A model generated the notes under the pieces. That model was not told the DNA's origin. It saw nothing but the letters and a program-made list of their open reading frames with translations, and ran no database searches. Of a stretch of DNA of 64,000 bases, positions 35,737 to 45,104 are shown piece after piece. Every line of letters begins with the position of its first letter. Within the stretch, counting starts at the first letter, position 1. Made by a program: the position numbers and the translations under genes. This DNA is from JAGPUQ01 sp036961295 (GTDB lineage Bacteria > Pseudomonadota > Gammaproteobacteria > Pseudomonadales > Porticoccaceae), in the NCBI GenBank assembly GCA_036961295.1, contig JBALVX010000001.1, forward strand, positions 1,488,001-1,552,000, read 5' to 3'.

Positions 35737-36798
35737 TCACCAAGTTTGCGGATAATCCAATGTTGTTATGTAGTGGTCGTCGGTCGACCTGGATTTTACC
35801 GTCGCGGTAGGGCCAAAATGCGCTTCGAGTCTACGCCTGACATTATCCATCGACATTTTACTGCCTTTGTTATGCCGAATTCGAGGGTTGATCGGATTTT
35901 TAACGGTAATGCTAATGCGCTCTTTAATACGCTTAACCTTCACCTCAATTACCCCCCCCTCGGACATAAGCTGAATGCCATGATACACCGCATTTTCCAA
36001 AATCGGTTGCAAAGACAAACAAGGGATTTGCGCATCTGCACCATAGTCACCCACCTCCCATTTAACTTCCAGGCGGTCACTCAGGCGCATTTGCTCAATA
36101 GAAATGTAGCTACGACACAGCGCCAATTCTTCGCGTAGAGGAATCAAGGTATGGGAATCGCTCAGTGCGCGCCGAAACAAATCGGCTAGATTTTCCACCA
36201 CACGCTCGGCTTTTTCGGCGTCCGAGCCAATTAAGCTGGCAATCATATTCATACTGTTGAATAAAAAGTGCGGTCGAATACGCGATTGCAGGGCTTCAAT
36301 ACGAGACTGCAGTTCGGCGCGTTGCTGTACACGCAATTGCTGCTGAATAAACAAATAACGCAGAAGTATCCCGGCGGGAATCGCGGTAATCAGCACGGTT
36401 TCCAGCGGCAGGGTGATATCAAAAACATGCCCAAAACCATAGACCACCATCATCCACTCAGCGGCCACCCCCACCGCAAACGCGATCGACAGCACAACGG
36501 CGTAACTAATCAAGGCGCTGTACAAATAGGAGATACCAAGCAGCCACCGGTTGCATTTACACAGCACCAGCGCACTGGCCAGGGAAATCCACATTGCCAT
36601 CATCGACACATTACCCAATGCCAACCAGTCAAAGCCCACCAAACCACTTTGCGCCAACACCAGTAATAGAGCGAGCAATTCGGTGATAACAACAATGGCC
36701 AGCAGACCCTCTCCCCGGCACAGGTCGGGTAAAAAATAATCCGCTTCGTACAGCGACACCGGCGCTGGCGGCGGAAACAGCTTTTCTTTCCAGGCCAC
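35737..36798 (-). CDS. algZ: LytS-type sensor histidine kinase AlgZ/FimS-like
   Basis: Membrane sensor kinase partner of the adjacent AlgR-like regulator. It has four or five hydrophobic segments in about residues 30-150, then the His_kinase motif RIRPHFLFNSMNMIA with H177, and a HATPase domain (LSLQPILENAVYHGI, then GSKMSMDNVRRRLEAHFG). The start is GTG at 36796-36798 (MAWKEKLF); no ATG fits. It is 353 residues. Divergent from argH with a 93-base gap to the argH start, the Pseudomonas arrangement. Confidence 0.92.
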   Translation of the reverse strand: MAWKEKLFPPPAPVSLYEADYFLPDLCRGEGLLAIVVITELLALLLVLAQSGLVGFDWLALGNVSMMAMWISLASALVLCKCNRWLLGISYLYSALISYAVVLSIAFAVGVAAEWMMVVYGFGHVFDITLPLETVLITAIPAGILLRYLFIQQQLRVQQRAELQSRIEALQSRIRPHFLFNSMNMIASLIGSDAEKAERVVENLADLFRRALSDSHTLIPLREELALCRSYISIEQMRLSDRLEVKWEVGDYGADAQIPCLSLQPILENAVYHGIQLMSEGGVIEVKVKRIKERISITVKNPINPRIRHNKGSKMSMDNVRRRLEAHFGPTATVKSRSTDDHYITTLDYPQTW

Positions 36799-36891
36799 GT
36801 GGGCAACTCCCTCTCGAACTCATTGTATTGGTTTATAATACGATGGTTTTATACCTTTTTGTTTATTCTTTACCTGGCACGAGTACATTTC

Positions 36892-38304
36892 ATGAAAGAC
36901 GACAAGCCCACCAACCAATCCTGGGGCGGACGCTTCAACGAAGCCACCGACCAGTTTGTTGCACGTTTTACGGCATCGGTGAATTTTGATCAACGCCTGT
37001 ATCAGTACGATATCCAGGGATCCCTGGCCCACGCAAAGATGCTCGCCAAAGCGGGAATATTAAGCGCGGACGAATTAGCTGATATTCAGCGCGGTCTCGG
37101 AGAAATTGCCGAGGAAATCGCGGCGGGCACTTTCCAGTGGTCAATTGAGCTGGAAGACGTACATATGAATATCGAGGCGGCGCTGACCGCTAAAATCGGT
37201 ATCGCCGGTAAAAAACTCCACACCGGCCGCTCCCGCAACGATCAGGTGGCCACCGATATTAAACTTTGGTTACGTGCCGAAATCGGTGAACTACTCACTG
37301 CCATCACCCACTTGCAGGAAGGCCTTGCGACACTCGCCCAGCGCGAAGCGCACACCATTATGCCGGGGTTTACGCATTTGCAAACCGCGCAACCGGTGAC
37401 CTTCGGCCACCACCTGATGGCCTGGTATGAAATGCTGGAGCGCGATTACTCCCGCTTGCACGACTGCCGCGCCCGCATGAATCAGTCGCCGCTGGGCGCC
37501 GCTGCGCTGGCGGGCACTACCTATCCCATCGACCGCGACTACAGCGCACAAGAGCTCGGCTTCGACCGCCCCACCGAGAACTCCCTGGACTCAGTCAGCG
37601 ATCGGGACTTCGCCATCGAGTTTTGCGCTGCCGCCAGCCTGATCATGACGCACCTGTCTCGCGCCTCGGAAGAGTTGGTGCTGTGGAGCTCTGCCCAGTT
37701 CAACTTTATCGAGTTGCCGGATCGTTTCTGCACCGGCTCGTCGATTATGCCGCAAAAGAAAAATCCGGATGTACCCGAACTGGTGCGCGGTAAAACCGGT
37801 CGAGTCACCGGGCATTTGATCGCCCTGTTAACCCTGATGAAATCCCAGCCGCTTGCCTACAACAAGGACAATCAGGAGGACAAAGAACCCCTCTTCGATA
37901 CTGTCGACACGCTGAAAGATTGCCTGCGCGCCTACGGTTATATGGTGCCCGCCATCGAGGTTAACACCGTAGCTATGCGCAAAGCCGCCAGCTCTGGATT
38001 CTCCACGGCGACAGATCTGGCGGATTATCTGGTGCGCAAAGGCGTCGCGTTTCGAGACTCCCACGAAATCGTTGGTTCCGCGGTCGCCCACTGTATTAAT
38101 GTCGACAAAGACCTCAGCGAACTGGCACTGGAAGAACTACAGCAATTTTCCAAAGAAATCGATGACGACGTGTTTACCGTGCTCACCCTGGAAGGCTCCG
38201 TTGCGGCGCGCAATCATCTCGGTGGCACTGCACCCGAGCAAGTGCAGGCTGCGGTGGCCCGCGCACTGCAAAACATCGCCACCCGACGCGAGCAATCGCT
38301 ATAA
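36892..38304 (+). CDS. argH: Argininosuccinate lyase
   Basis: Last step of arginine synthesis: argininosuccinate to arginine and fumarate. The superfamily signature GSSIMPQKKNPDVPEL holds the catalytic Ser region, with HTGRSRNDQVATD and the His-bearing PGFTHLQTAQPV upstream. The ATG at 36892 (MKDDKPTNQSWGGRF) matches family N-termini and gives 470 residues; 31 further in-frame codons upstream are hydrophobic and unsupported. The lptM start overlaps the stop as TAATG. Confidence 0.96.
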   Translation: MKDDKPTNQSWGGRFNEATDQFVARFTASVNFDQRLYQYDIQGSLAHAKMLAKAGILSADELADIQRGLGEIAEEIAAGTFQWSIELEDVHMNIEAALTAKIGIAGKKLHTGRSRNDQVATDIKLWLRAEIGELLTAITHLQEGLATLAQREAHTIMPGFTHLQTAQPVTFGHHLMAWYEMLERDYSRLHDCRARMNQSPLGAAALAGTTYPIDRDYSAQELGFDRPTENSLDSVSDRDFAIEFCAAASLIMTHLSRASEELVLWSSAQFNFIELPDRFCTGSSIMPQKKNPDVPELVRGKTGRVTGHLIALLTLMKSQPLAYNKDNQEDKEPLFDTVDTLKDCLRAYGYMVPAIEVNTVAMRKAASSGFSTATDLADYLVRKGVAFRDSHEIVGSAVAHCINVDKDLSELALEELQQFSKEIDDDVFTVLTLEGSVAARNHLGGTAPEQVQAAVARALQNIATRREQSL

Positions 38305-38594
38305 TGAATCACCTACATCACGGATCAAAACCTCTCATGGCTCGACACACACACTCCATTTTATTCGGCCTGATGCTGGCGACCACTTTATCTGTCACGC
38401 TATCCGGCTGTGGCAATAAAGGGCCCTTGTACCTGCCGCCTGCGCCGGTAGAGCAGATCGTCTCGCCGGAACAAACCGCCGACGCGGTGCCCACTGGCGA
38501 TAATACGGCGACTACGGCTGAAAGCAGCACTGCCGAAAGCCTCGAGTCTGAAAGCTCTGAGCCTGAAAATACCTCCACCGTAGACCCCGAGTAA
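38304..38594 (+). CDS. lptM: LPS-assembly lipoprotein LptM (YifL-like)
   Basis: A small outer-membrane lipoprotein; E. coli LptM assists LptD oxidative maturation. The lipobox LSGC is followed by the family-typical GNKGPLYLPP. The tail is rich in Ser, Glu and Thr. The ATG overlapping the argH stop gives 96 residues; an internal ATG at 38337 (MARHTHS) would give a more standard signal peptide. Position before lysA-dapF-xerC is conserved in gammaproteobacteria. Confidence 0.88.
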   Translation: MNHLHHGSKPLMARHTHSILFGLMLATTLSVTLSGCGNKGPLYLPPAPVEQIVSPEQTADAVPTGDNTATTAESSTAESLESESSEPENTSTVDPE

Positions 38595-38609
38595 TCACGA
38601 GGAAGTATT

Positions 38610-39929
38610 TTGTCTCAAGCAGAAGGGGCTCAAGCGCTCGACTCCCACCTCACCCGGCGCGACGGCGAACTGACTTGCGAGGGCGTTGCCCTCGCCACTA
38701 TTGCCGAGCACTGCGGCACGCCCACTTACGTCTACAGTAAGGCGGCGCTGAGCGATCATTTACAAGCCTATCAACAAGCCTTAAACGGCTGTGATCATCT
38801 GATTTGCTATGCCGTCAAAGCCAATTCCAATCTTGCCGTACTCAATCTACTGGCCGAACTCGGCGCCGGTTTTGATATTGTCTCCGTTGGCGAGCTCGAG
38901 CGCGTTCTCCGCGCCGGAGGCGACCCACGCAAAACGGTATTTTCCGGTGTTGGCAAAACCCGGCAAGAAATGGCGCGGGCGCTGGAGGCAAACATTCTCT
39001 GCTTCAATGTCGAGTCTCACGCTGAACTGGAGCAGCTAAACAGCGTTGCCGGCGAACTTGGCTGCCGCGCAGCGGTGTCCTTACGCGTCAATCCGGATGT
39101 GGATGCGGGTACCCACCCCTACATCGCCACTGGTCTCGCCGACAATAAATTTGGCATCCCTATCGCCGAAGCACTGCAAGCCTACCAGCGCGCGCAGACC
39201 CTGCCCCATATAGAGATCACCGGGGTGGACTGCCATATCGGTTCGCAACTCACCGAGCTGACGCCGTTTGCCGCAGCACTGGAGCGCGTCTTATTATTAT
39301 TAGACACACTCAAAGATGCCGGCATCACCTTGCAACATATCGATTTGGGCGGCGGCCTGGGTGTGCGTTATCAGAACGAACAGCCACCGACGCCTGCGCA
39401 ATATATCAGCGCGCTGAGGGCACACACCGATGCTCTGGGCATCACCCTTATTCTCGAGCCCGGCCGCTCCATTGCCGCCAATGCGGGGGTACTGCTAACC
39501 CAGGTTGAATACCTCAAGCAGAATTACGCCAAACACTTTGCCATTGTCGATGCCGCCATGAATGACATGATCCGCCCAGCGCTGTATCAAGCCTGGATGG
39601 AGATTGAGCCGCTCAGGTCATCGACGACCACCAAAACCGAGATCTACGATGTGGTTGGCCCGGTGTGCGAAACCGGCGATTTTTTGGGCAAGGACCGAGA
39701 GCTGGCTATCGCAGCCGGCGATCTGTTGTGCATCCACTCCGCTGGCGCCTACGGCTTCACCATGAGCTCAAACTACAACAGTCGCCCTCGAGCCGCTGAA
39801 GTTATGGTGGACGGCGACCAGTTCTACGTGGTGCGCGAACGCGAATCCGTCGCCGACCTAATGCGCGGTGAACATCTGTTAGCGGATAGCCAGGCTGTCG
39901 CAACTCCTAATGTGGACGGCGGCAACTAA
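38610..39929 (+). CDS. lysA: Diaminopimelate decarboxylase
   Basis: PLP enzyme making L-lysine from meso-DAP. The PLP lysine is in CYAVKANSN, with the glycine-rich phosphate-binding HIDLGGGLGV, the EPGRS motif (LILEPGRSIAANAG) and the C-terminal substrate motif CETGDFLGKDR. The start is TTG at 38610, supported by GAGGAAG ending six bases upstream and by the family N-terminus (RRDGELTCEGVAL). It is 439 residues. dapF starts two bases after its stop. Confidence 0.96.
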   Translation: MSQAEGAQALDSHLTRRDGELTCEGVALATIAEHCGTPTYVYSKAALSDHLQAYQQALNGCDHLICYAVKANSNLAVLNLLAELGAGFDIVSVGELERVLRAGGDPRKTVFSGVGKTRQEMARALEANILCFNVESHAELEQLNSVAGELGCRAAVSLRVNPDVDAGTHPYIATGLADNKFGIPIAEALQAYQRAQTLPHIEITGVDCHIGSQLTELTPFAAALERVLLLLDTLKDAGITLQHIDLGGGLGVRYQNEQPPTPAQYISALRAHTDALGITLILEPGRSIAANAGVLLTQVEYLKQNYAKHFAIVDAAMNDMIRPALYQAWMEIEPLRSSTTTKTEIYDVVGPVCETGDFLGKDRELAIAAGDLLCIHSAGAYGFTMSSNYNSRPRAAEVMVDGDQFYVVRERESVADLMRGEHLLADSQAVATPNVDGGN

Positions 39930-39930
39930 G

Positions 39931-40800
39931 ATGCTGCTCCGATTCACCAAAATGCACGGCCTCGGCAACGACTTTGTGGTCCTCGACGCGGTCACCCAGG
40001 ACCTACGGGTCACCAGTGAGATGGCCCGGCATCTGGCCGACCGACACCTTGGTATCGGTTGCGATCAGGTCTTAGTCGTTGAGCCACCGGGGTCGCCGGA
40101 CCTGGATTTTAACTACCGAATTTTTAATGCCGATGGTGGCGAAGTTGCCCAGTGCGGCAACGGCGCTCGTTGTTTTGCTAAATTTGTCCGCGACCGGCAA
40201 CTTACCAGCAAGTCGCAACTCCGCGTACAAACCGCATCCGGCGTACTTGAACTCAACGTCCACGACCAGCTTATTTCAGTTGCGATGGGTGTGCCCGGCT
40301 TACAAGCTAAGGATGTGCCTTTCGAACCCGGTGACAGTAAACCCTCGGACCAGGACTCTTATCTACTCGATGTAAATGGCACCGAGCAGCGCATCTCGGT
40401 GGTGTCGATGGGCAATCCCCACGCGGTATTACTGGTCGATGACGTGGCCAGCGCACCGGTTAGCACACTGGGCCCGGAGATGGGTCGCCACCCGCAATTC
40501 CCGGAAGGCGTTAACGTCGGTTTTATGGCGATTCGTTCCCGCCGAGAAATCGATCTGCGTGTCTACGAACGCGGTGCCGGAGAAACCCTGGCCTGCGGCA
40601 GTGGTGCCTGCGCCGCCGTGGTGGCAGGCAGGCAACAAGACCTGTTAGACTCGGAGGTGACAGTGAATTTAACTGGCGGCCAGCTGGGTATAAGCTGGCC
40701 GGGAGAAAACCAGACAGTCGTCATGACCGGGCCGGCAAGTAGCGTATTTCATGGCCGCATCTACTATGATCAAAAAAAGCATGACCCCAAAAAGTTTTAG
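39931..40800 (+). CDS. dapF: Diaminopimelate epimerase
   Basis: Cofactor-free interconversion of LL- and meso-DAP by two thiols. The two catalytic Cys are in EVAQCGNGARC and LACGSGACAAV; the N-terminus is FTKMHGLGNDFVVLD. The ATG at 39931, directly after the lysA stop, gives 289 residues. Together with lysA it supplies both peptidoglycan DAP and lysine. Confidence 0.97.
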   Translation: MLLRFTKMHGLGNDFVVLDAVTQDLRVTSEMARHLADRHLGIGCDQVLVVEPPGSPDLDFNYRIFNADGGEVAQCGNGARCFAKFVRDRQLTSKSQLRVQTASGVLELNVHDQLISVAMGVPGLQAKDVPFEPGDSKPSDQDSYLLDVNGTEQRISVVSMGNPHAVLLVDDVASAPVSTLGPEMGRHPQFPEGVNVGFMAIRSRREIDLRVYERGAGETLACGSGACAAVVAGRQQDLLDSEVTVNLTGGQLGISWPGENQTVVMTGPASSVFHGRIYYDQKKHDPKKF

Positions 40801-40889
40801 TATTAAGCGCCGCCGTAACGATCGGATCATAGTCAACTTACCGCATTTAGCAATAATCGCATTTAAAAAATAACAGACAGGCTAGTCTC

Positions 40890-41609
40890 ATGCCCGAATC
40901 AACACCCAAGCCAACACCGGACTCGAAACAGGAAGCCAGCGAAGAAGACGAAATTGCTCGCTATCTAGAGGCAAACCCGGACTTTTTTTCGCGCTACCCC
41001 AATGCCCTCGAAGCCCTCGAACTGCCCCACGAAAGCGGCAAGGCTATATCTCTGATTGAGCGCCAGGTTAGTGTGCTGCGAGATCGCAACTTAGAGATGC
41101 GCCAGCGTCTCAACGGCTTACTCGAATCCGCCCGCGCCAACGATCAACTGTTTGAAAAAACCAAACGTTTAGTTCTGACACTACTGGAAGCACGGGACCT
41201 GGACAGCGTGGTCGAGGCTCTCTATAACAGCCTCGACAATGACTACGGCGTTGAGTTTTACAGCCTGACCTTTCTGGGCAAGAGCACCGAGTACCCTGTG
41301 GCCAAGGCCAAAGTAGTCGGGCTCGATGAAGCTAATCAGTCCATCAGTACACTGTTGCGCAGTAATCGCGCCATCTGCGGCGTGTTGCGCCCAGAAGAAC
41401 TACAGTTCTTGTTTGGTAATGCCTCCGGGCAAATCGGCTCGGTAGCCGCGGTTCCCCTTAACCACGGCCACACCTTTGGCATTCTGGCCATCGGCAACAC
41501 CAATCCCCAGCACTACCGCAGCAGCATGGGCACATTATTTCTCAGCTACATCGCCGAAGTGCTCAACCGGGTTTGCCCACGTCTGATGACCCCACATACG
41601 ATGAAGTAG
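40890..41609 (+). CDS. DUF484 family protein (GAF-like)
   Basis: A 239-residue protein of the DUF484 family, always found between dapF and xerC in this lineage; function unknown. The conserved start is EDEIARYLEANPDFFSRYP (about residues 18-36), then a coiled-coil (about 50-80) and a GAF-like C-terminal domain ending with LFLSYIAEVLNRVCPRL. Context suggests a role tied to XerC or cell division but none is shown. Confidence 0.9.
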   Translation: MPESTPKPTPDSKQEASEEDEIARYLEANPDFFSRYPNALEALELPHESGKAISLIERQVSVLRDRNLEMRQRLNGLLESARANDQLFEKTKRLVLTLLEARDLDSVVEALYNSLDNDYGVEFYSLTFLGKSTEYPVAKAKVVGLDEANQSISTLLRSNRAICGVLRPEELQFLFGNASGQIGSVAAVPLNHGHTFGILAIGNTNPQHYRSSMGTLFLSYIAEVLNRVCPRLMTPHTMK

Positions 41610-41621
41610 GGGCAGACTGAC

Positions 41622-42527
41622 ATGGCCGGTGTTCCCTCGCCCGATCAGCTAGCGGCCTTTGAGCGCTACTTAGGCAGCGAACGGCGTTACTCTTCCCACA
41701 CCTTATCCAATTATCGGCGCGACCTTGAAAAACTCCGGCAGTGGAGCATCAAGGCCGGCATTGCCGATCTCGACGAACTCAATAGCCACCACCTTCGCCA
41801 ATGTCTCGGGCAACTCCATGCCGGAGGGCTCGGCGGCTCCAGCCTGGCGCGCTGGCTATCGTCACTGCGCACCCTGTTTAAATTTGCTTTGCGTGAACGC
41901 TGGGTGACCGGTAATCCGGTCACCGGCTTGAGTGCGCCAAAAAGCGCCAAAAAATTGCCGAGAACGTTGGACGTCGATCAAGTCCAGCAGCTACTCAATA
42001 TGACGGCTAACAACCCTCTCGCCGTTCGAGATTTGGCCATGGCCGAACTAATGTATTCGTCGGGCCTGCGCCTGGCCGAGCTTGCCAGTATTGATTTACC
42101 CGATCTGGATTTGACCGAAGCCACGATCACCGTCACCGGTAAAGGCGGCAAAACCCGAACCCTACCCGTTGGCACACCGGCCCAAACCGCTGTTAAACGA
42201 TGGTTAAAAGAGCGTTCCGGCTGGTGCGAGGCCGACCAGCGCGCGCTATTCCTCAGCCGCAGCGGCAAGCGCCTGAGCCACCGTGCCATTCAGCAGCGCC
42301 TGGCCCGCATTGGCATTACCCAGGGCGTACCGGGACGAATTCACCCCCATATGCTCCGCCATTCCTTTGCCAGTCATTTGCTGGAATCCAGTGGTGATCT
42401 CCGTGCGGTGCAAGAATTGCTGGGGCATGCCAATTTGTCCACCACCCAAATTTATACCCATCTCGACTTTCAACATCTGTCCAAGGTCTACGATGTCGCC
42501 CATCCCCGGGCGCGCCGCAAGAATTAA
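41622..42527 (+). CDS. xerC: Tyrosine recombinase XerC
   Basis: Resolves chromosome dimers at dif with XerD and FtsK. It has an N-terminal SAM-like core-binding domain (about residues 8-90; RYSSHTLSNYRRDLEKL). The catalytic domain has Arg in YSSGLRLAELASID, Lys in TGKGGKTRTLPV, His-Arg in HPHMLRHSFASHLL, His in LGHANLSTTQIYTHLD and the nucleophile Tyr in that last motif. It is 301 residues. Its neighbours dapF and DUF484 identify it as XerC rather than XerD. The HAD gene yigB that often follows is not here. Confidence 0.95.
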   Translation: MAGVPSPDQLAAFERYLGSERRYSSHTLSNYRRDLEKLRQWSIKAGIADLDELNSHHLRQCLGQLHAGGLGGSSLARWLSSLRTLFKFALRERWVTGNPVTGLSAPKSAKKLPRTLDVDQVQQLLNMTANNPLAVRDLAMAELMYSSGLRLAELASIDLPDLDLTEATITVTGKGGKTRTLPVGTPAQTAVKRWLKERSGWCEADQRALFLSRSGKRLSHRAIQQRLARIGITQGVPGRIHPHMLRHSFASHLLESSGDLRAVQELLGHANLSTTQIYTHLDFQHLSKVYDVAHPRARRKN

Positions 42528-42570
42528 TAATCTATGCACTTTAACTACTGCCTTTGAACTGCAATAAAAA

Positions 42571-42607
42571 AACCCTGTTAAATCCGCAATAGACTTAACA
42601 GGGTTTT
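42571..42607. terminator. Bidirectional terminator (xerC / glnK)
   Basis: The stem AACCCTGTTAA with TTAACAGGGTT encloses a 13-base loop, with A-tract on the left and T-tract on the right. It lies between convergent xerC and glnK. Confidence 0.85.
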
Positions 42608-42649
42608 TGGCAAGCCAGATAACGGCTTTATTGATACATTAGCTACACC

Positions 42650-42691
42650 TTAGATCTATGCCTTAAATATGCACCTTAAATATAGACCTTA
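42650..42691 (-). repeat. 12-14-base tandem repeat overlapping the second glnK stop
   Basis: On the minus strand the units are TCTAAGGTCTATAT, TTAAGGTGCATAT, TTAAGGCATAGA and TCTAAGGTGTAG. The TAA of the first unit is the glnK stop codon (42689-42691). Later units repeat TAA at changing phase. Confidence 0.65.
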
Positions 42692-43027
42692 GACAGCCTC
42701 ACTACCGGTTTCACCGGTACGGATACGGATCACTTCTTCAAGGGCGGAAATAAAAATCTTGCCGTCTCCAATTTTTCCGGTGCGCGCTACCGAGGTGATA
42801 CTCTCGACCACGGTATCAACCATACCGTCATCAACCGCAATCTCCAGTTTAACCTTGGGCAGAAAATCCACCACGTACTCCGCACCCCGATATAACTCGG
42901 TGTGACCTTTCTGACGTCCAAAGCCTTTAACTTCAGTAACCGTCACCCCTTGCACACCGACTCCGTTAAGCGCTTCGCGCACGTCGTCCAGCTTAAAGGG
43001 CTTGATAATCGCCGTAACCAGTTTCAT
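42689..43027 (-). CDS. glnK: Nitrogen regulatory protein P-II (second copy)
   Basis: Trimeric 2-oxoglutarate/ATP sensor of nitrogen status that binds AmtB and other targets. It is 112 residues. The T-loop GRQKGHTELYRGAEYVVDFLP contains uridylylation site Y51, and the C-terminal signature TGKIGDGKIFI is present. The T-loop is identical to that of the other P-II gene at 44578, while the flanks (residues 21-25, 63-82) differ, so these are paralogues with shared partners. amtB upstream ends in its own terminator, so this copy probably has a separate promoter. An AAGGAAAC ribosome site precedes the ATG. Confidence 0.95.
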   Translation of the reverse strand: MKLVTAIIKPFKLDDVREALNGVGVQGVTVTEVKGFGRQKGHTELYRGAEYVVDFLPKVKLEIAVDDGMVDTVVESITSVARTGKIGDGKIFISALEEVIRIRTGETGSEAV

Positions 43028-43174
43028 CGCCTGTTTCCTTAAGTCATTAAAGTAATCTGAGTACTCGCAGCATTCAATGCAGCTAGTTATCGAATCGCGC
43101 GCTCAGCATAGCGTATTTTTACCACACTACTAAGAGCGGAGCAAAACTAAGACTGATGCCGATCACTCGATAAG

Positions 43175-43203
43175 CAAAAAAAGGGGCTGCAAGCAGCCCC
43201 AGT
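43175..43203 (-). terminator. amtB terminator
   Basis: On the minus strand GGGGCTGC-TT-GCAGCCCC is followed by a run of seven T. It lies about 35 bases after the amtB stop and separates amtB from the second glnK. Confidence 0.88.
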
Positions 43204-43235
43204 AAGCAAGAATACTTGCTCCAGTTATTTGGTCC

Positions 43236-44501
43236 TTATTTACCAGAGGCAAATTCAGGATAAGCTTCCATGCCGCACTCAGACATATCCACACCGGTGT
43301 ATTCTTCTTCTTCGCTAACCCGAATGCCGACCAGCATTTTAAGTACAAACCAGACCAGCAGACTGGCCAGGAAGACCCAGGCGAAGATAACGCCGATACC
43401 CATCAACTGAGTAGACAGTGCCGCATCATCATTAGTAATACACACCGCCAGCAAACCCCAGATACCGACAACGCCGTGAACCGAGATAGCACCCACTGGA
43501 TCATCGAGGCGCAATTTATCCAGCGTCAATACCGAGAACACCACGAGCAAACCACCGATACCACCAATCACCGAAGACCACAGTGGTCCTGGGGTGAGTG
43601 GCTCAGCGGTAATGGCGACCAGTCCAGCCAACGCACCGTTAATAGCCATGGTTAAATCCGCTTTACCAAACAATAAGCGGGCGGTGATCAAGGCCACCAT
43701 CAAACCCGCAGCAGCGGCGGCATTAGTGTTAACAAAAATGTCGGCGACGGCATTGGCGTCGCCAATATTTGATAATTTCAATTGCGAACCACCGTTAAAC
43801 CCGAACCAACCGAGCCAGAGTATCAACATACCCAGTGCCGCCAAAGGCATATTGGCACCCGGTATTGCATTAACGCTACCGTCGGCATTGTATTTACCCT
43901 TGCGCGCGCCAAGCAATAGCACGGCAGCGAAGGCCGCAGCGGCACCAGTCATATGTACGACACCGGAGCCGGCAAAGTCGAGAAAGCCCGCTTCATTAAG
44001 AAAGCCCCCGCCCCACTTCCACATACCTTGTAGAGGATAAATAAAGCCCGTCATAACCACGGCAAAAGCCAGGAAGGCCCACAGTTTCATGCGCTCGGCA
44101 ACCGCACCGGACACAATCGACATCGCCGTGGCGACAAAGACCACCTGGAAGAAAAAGTCGGAAGCACCGGAGTAATAGGTGTAACCATCGGCATCAGCCG
44201 CATAACCTGCCAATACCTCGTCGGCGGAAGAGTTGGCAATGCTATTGCCAAACCAGCTATCCGGTAAAAGCCCATCGCTAGAGCCGCCATACATAATTGT
44301 GTAGCCCATCAATAGGTACATGATGCAGGAGACCGCGTACAAAGCGACGTTCTTGGTAAGAATTTCTGTGGTGTTTTTAGATCTGACCAGACCCGCTTCG
44401 AGCATGGTAAAACCCGCCGCCATCCACATGACCATGGCCCCGCACACTAGAAAATAAAACGTATCCAGTGCGTACTTGATTTGAACAATATCGTTTTCCA
44501 T
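43236..44501 (-). CDS. amtB: Ammonium transporter
   Basis: Inner-membrane Amt/Rh channel for ammonium. About eleven hydrophobic helices; the twin pore histidines are in SGVVHMTGAAAA and SVHGVVGIWGLL. The family motif DFAGSGVVHMTGG-like is present. The 421-residue product starts near the first helix, without the long cleaved signal of E. coli AmtB, and carries a short insert (about residues 75-105) in the first periplasmic loop. It follows the first glnK by 76 bases, the normal glnK-amtB operon, under a predicted sigma-54/NtrC promoter. Confidence 0.96.
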   Translation of the reverse strand: MENDIVQIKYALDTFYFLVCGAMVMWMAAGFTMLEAGLVRSKNTTEILTKNVALYAVSCIMYLLMGYTIMYGGSSDGLLPDSWFGNSIANSSADEVLAGYAADADGYTYYSGASDFFFQVVFVATAMSIVSGAVAERMKLWAFLAFAVVMTGFIYPLQGMWKWGGGFLNEAGFLDFAGSGVVHMTGAAAAFAAVLLLGARKGKYNADGSVNAIPGANMPLAALGMLILWLGWFGFNGGSQLKLSNIGDANAVADIFVNTNAAAAAGLMVALITARLLFGKADLTMAINGALAGLVAITAEPLTPGPLWSSVIGGIGGLLVVFSVLTLDKLRLDDPVGAISVHGVVGIWGLLAVCITNDDAALSTQLMGIGVIFAWVFLASLLVWFVLKMLVGIRVSEEEEYTGVDMSECGMEAYPEFASGK

Positions 44502-44577
44502 TGTTAATATCCCAGTTATGTTGTCGAAATCTATTACGTTATTCAGCTAAAACTTTCAGTTAAGTGATGATCGATCA

Positions 44578-44916
44578 TCAAACCGCTTCATCACCGGTTT
44601 CTCCGGTGCGAATACGAATCACTTGCTGTAGCTCGGAGATAAAAATTTTGCCGTCACCGATTTTCCCGGTGGCCGCAGCGCCGAGAATGGCTTCCACTGC
44701 GCCCTCGACCATGTTGTCCGGCAAGGCCACTTCCAACTTCACCTTGGGTAAAAAGTCGACCACATATTCCGCGCCCCGATACAGTTCGGTATGGCCTTTC
44801 TGCCGCCCGAAACCTTTTACTTCGGTAACGGTAACGCCCTGAGCACCTACGCTAGCCAGAGCTTCGCGCACGTCGTCCAACTTAAAAGGCTTAATTACTG
44901 CCGTAATCATTTTCAT
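44578..44916 (-). CDS. glnK: Nitrogen regulatory protein P-II (operon copy)
   Basis: P-II signal protein of 112 residues that blocks AmtB when nitrogen is plentiful; its Y51 (LYRGAEYVV) would be uridylylated by GlnD when nitrogen is scarce. First gene of glnK-amtB. About 90-100 bases upstream is a sigma-54-type element and farther up an NtrC-like palindrome, which fits induction under nitrogen limitation. It differs from the second copy mainly in residues 21-25, 63-82 and 95-98. Confidence 0.95.
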   Translation of the reverse strand: MKMITAVIKPFKLDDVREALASVGAQGVTVTEVKGFGRQKGHTELYRGAEYVVDFLPKVKLEVALPDNMVEGAVEAILGAAATGKIGDGKIFISELQQVIRIRTGETGDEAV

Positions 44917-45003
44917 CTTAAAGCTCCACTGTTATTTTCAGTTGTGCCGTGACCGCAACACATCAGCGCCCACGAGGCCCACTACTCACCTAGACAAAGG
45001 CAA

Positions 45004-45019
45004 TGCACAAGCTGTGCCA
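45004..45019 (-). promoter_or_regulatory. Sigma-54 (RpoN) promoter of glnK-amtB
   Basis: The minus strand reads TGGCACAGCTTGTGCA. This keeps the invariant GG and GC ten bases apart and matches TGGCAC...TTGCA at all but one conserved position. It lies 88-103 bases upstream of the glnK ATG. Confidence 0.75.
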
Positions 45020-45104
45020 AGCCGGTAAAATGTTATGGGACTCGGGTTGAGAACCCGAAATACGCTTCTCAATAGTGCGGAATTCGCCGGGCGCGCCATG
45101 GCCG

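Noticed and set aside
36799..36891. 31-codon N-terminal extension of argH with a hydrophobic, signal-like stretch
   Set aside because: Argininosuccinate lyase is cytoplasmic and the family begins at the ATG at 36892; the upstream codons overlap the shared promoter gap.
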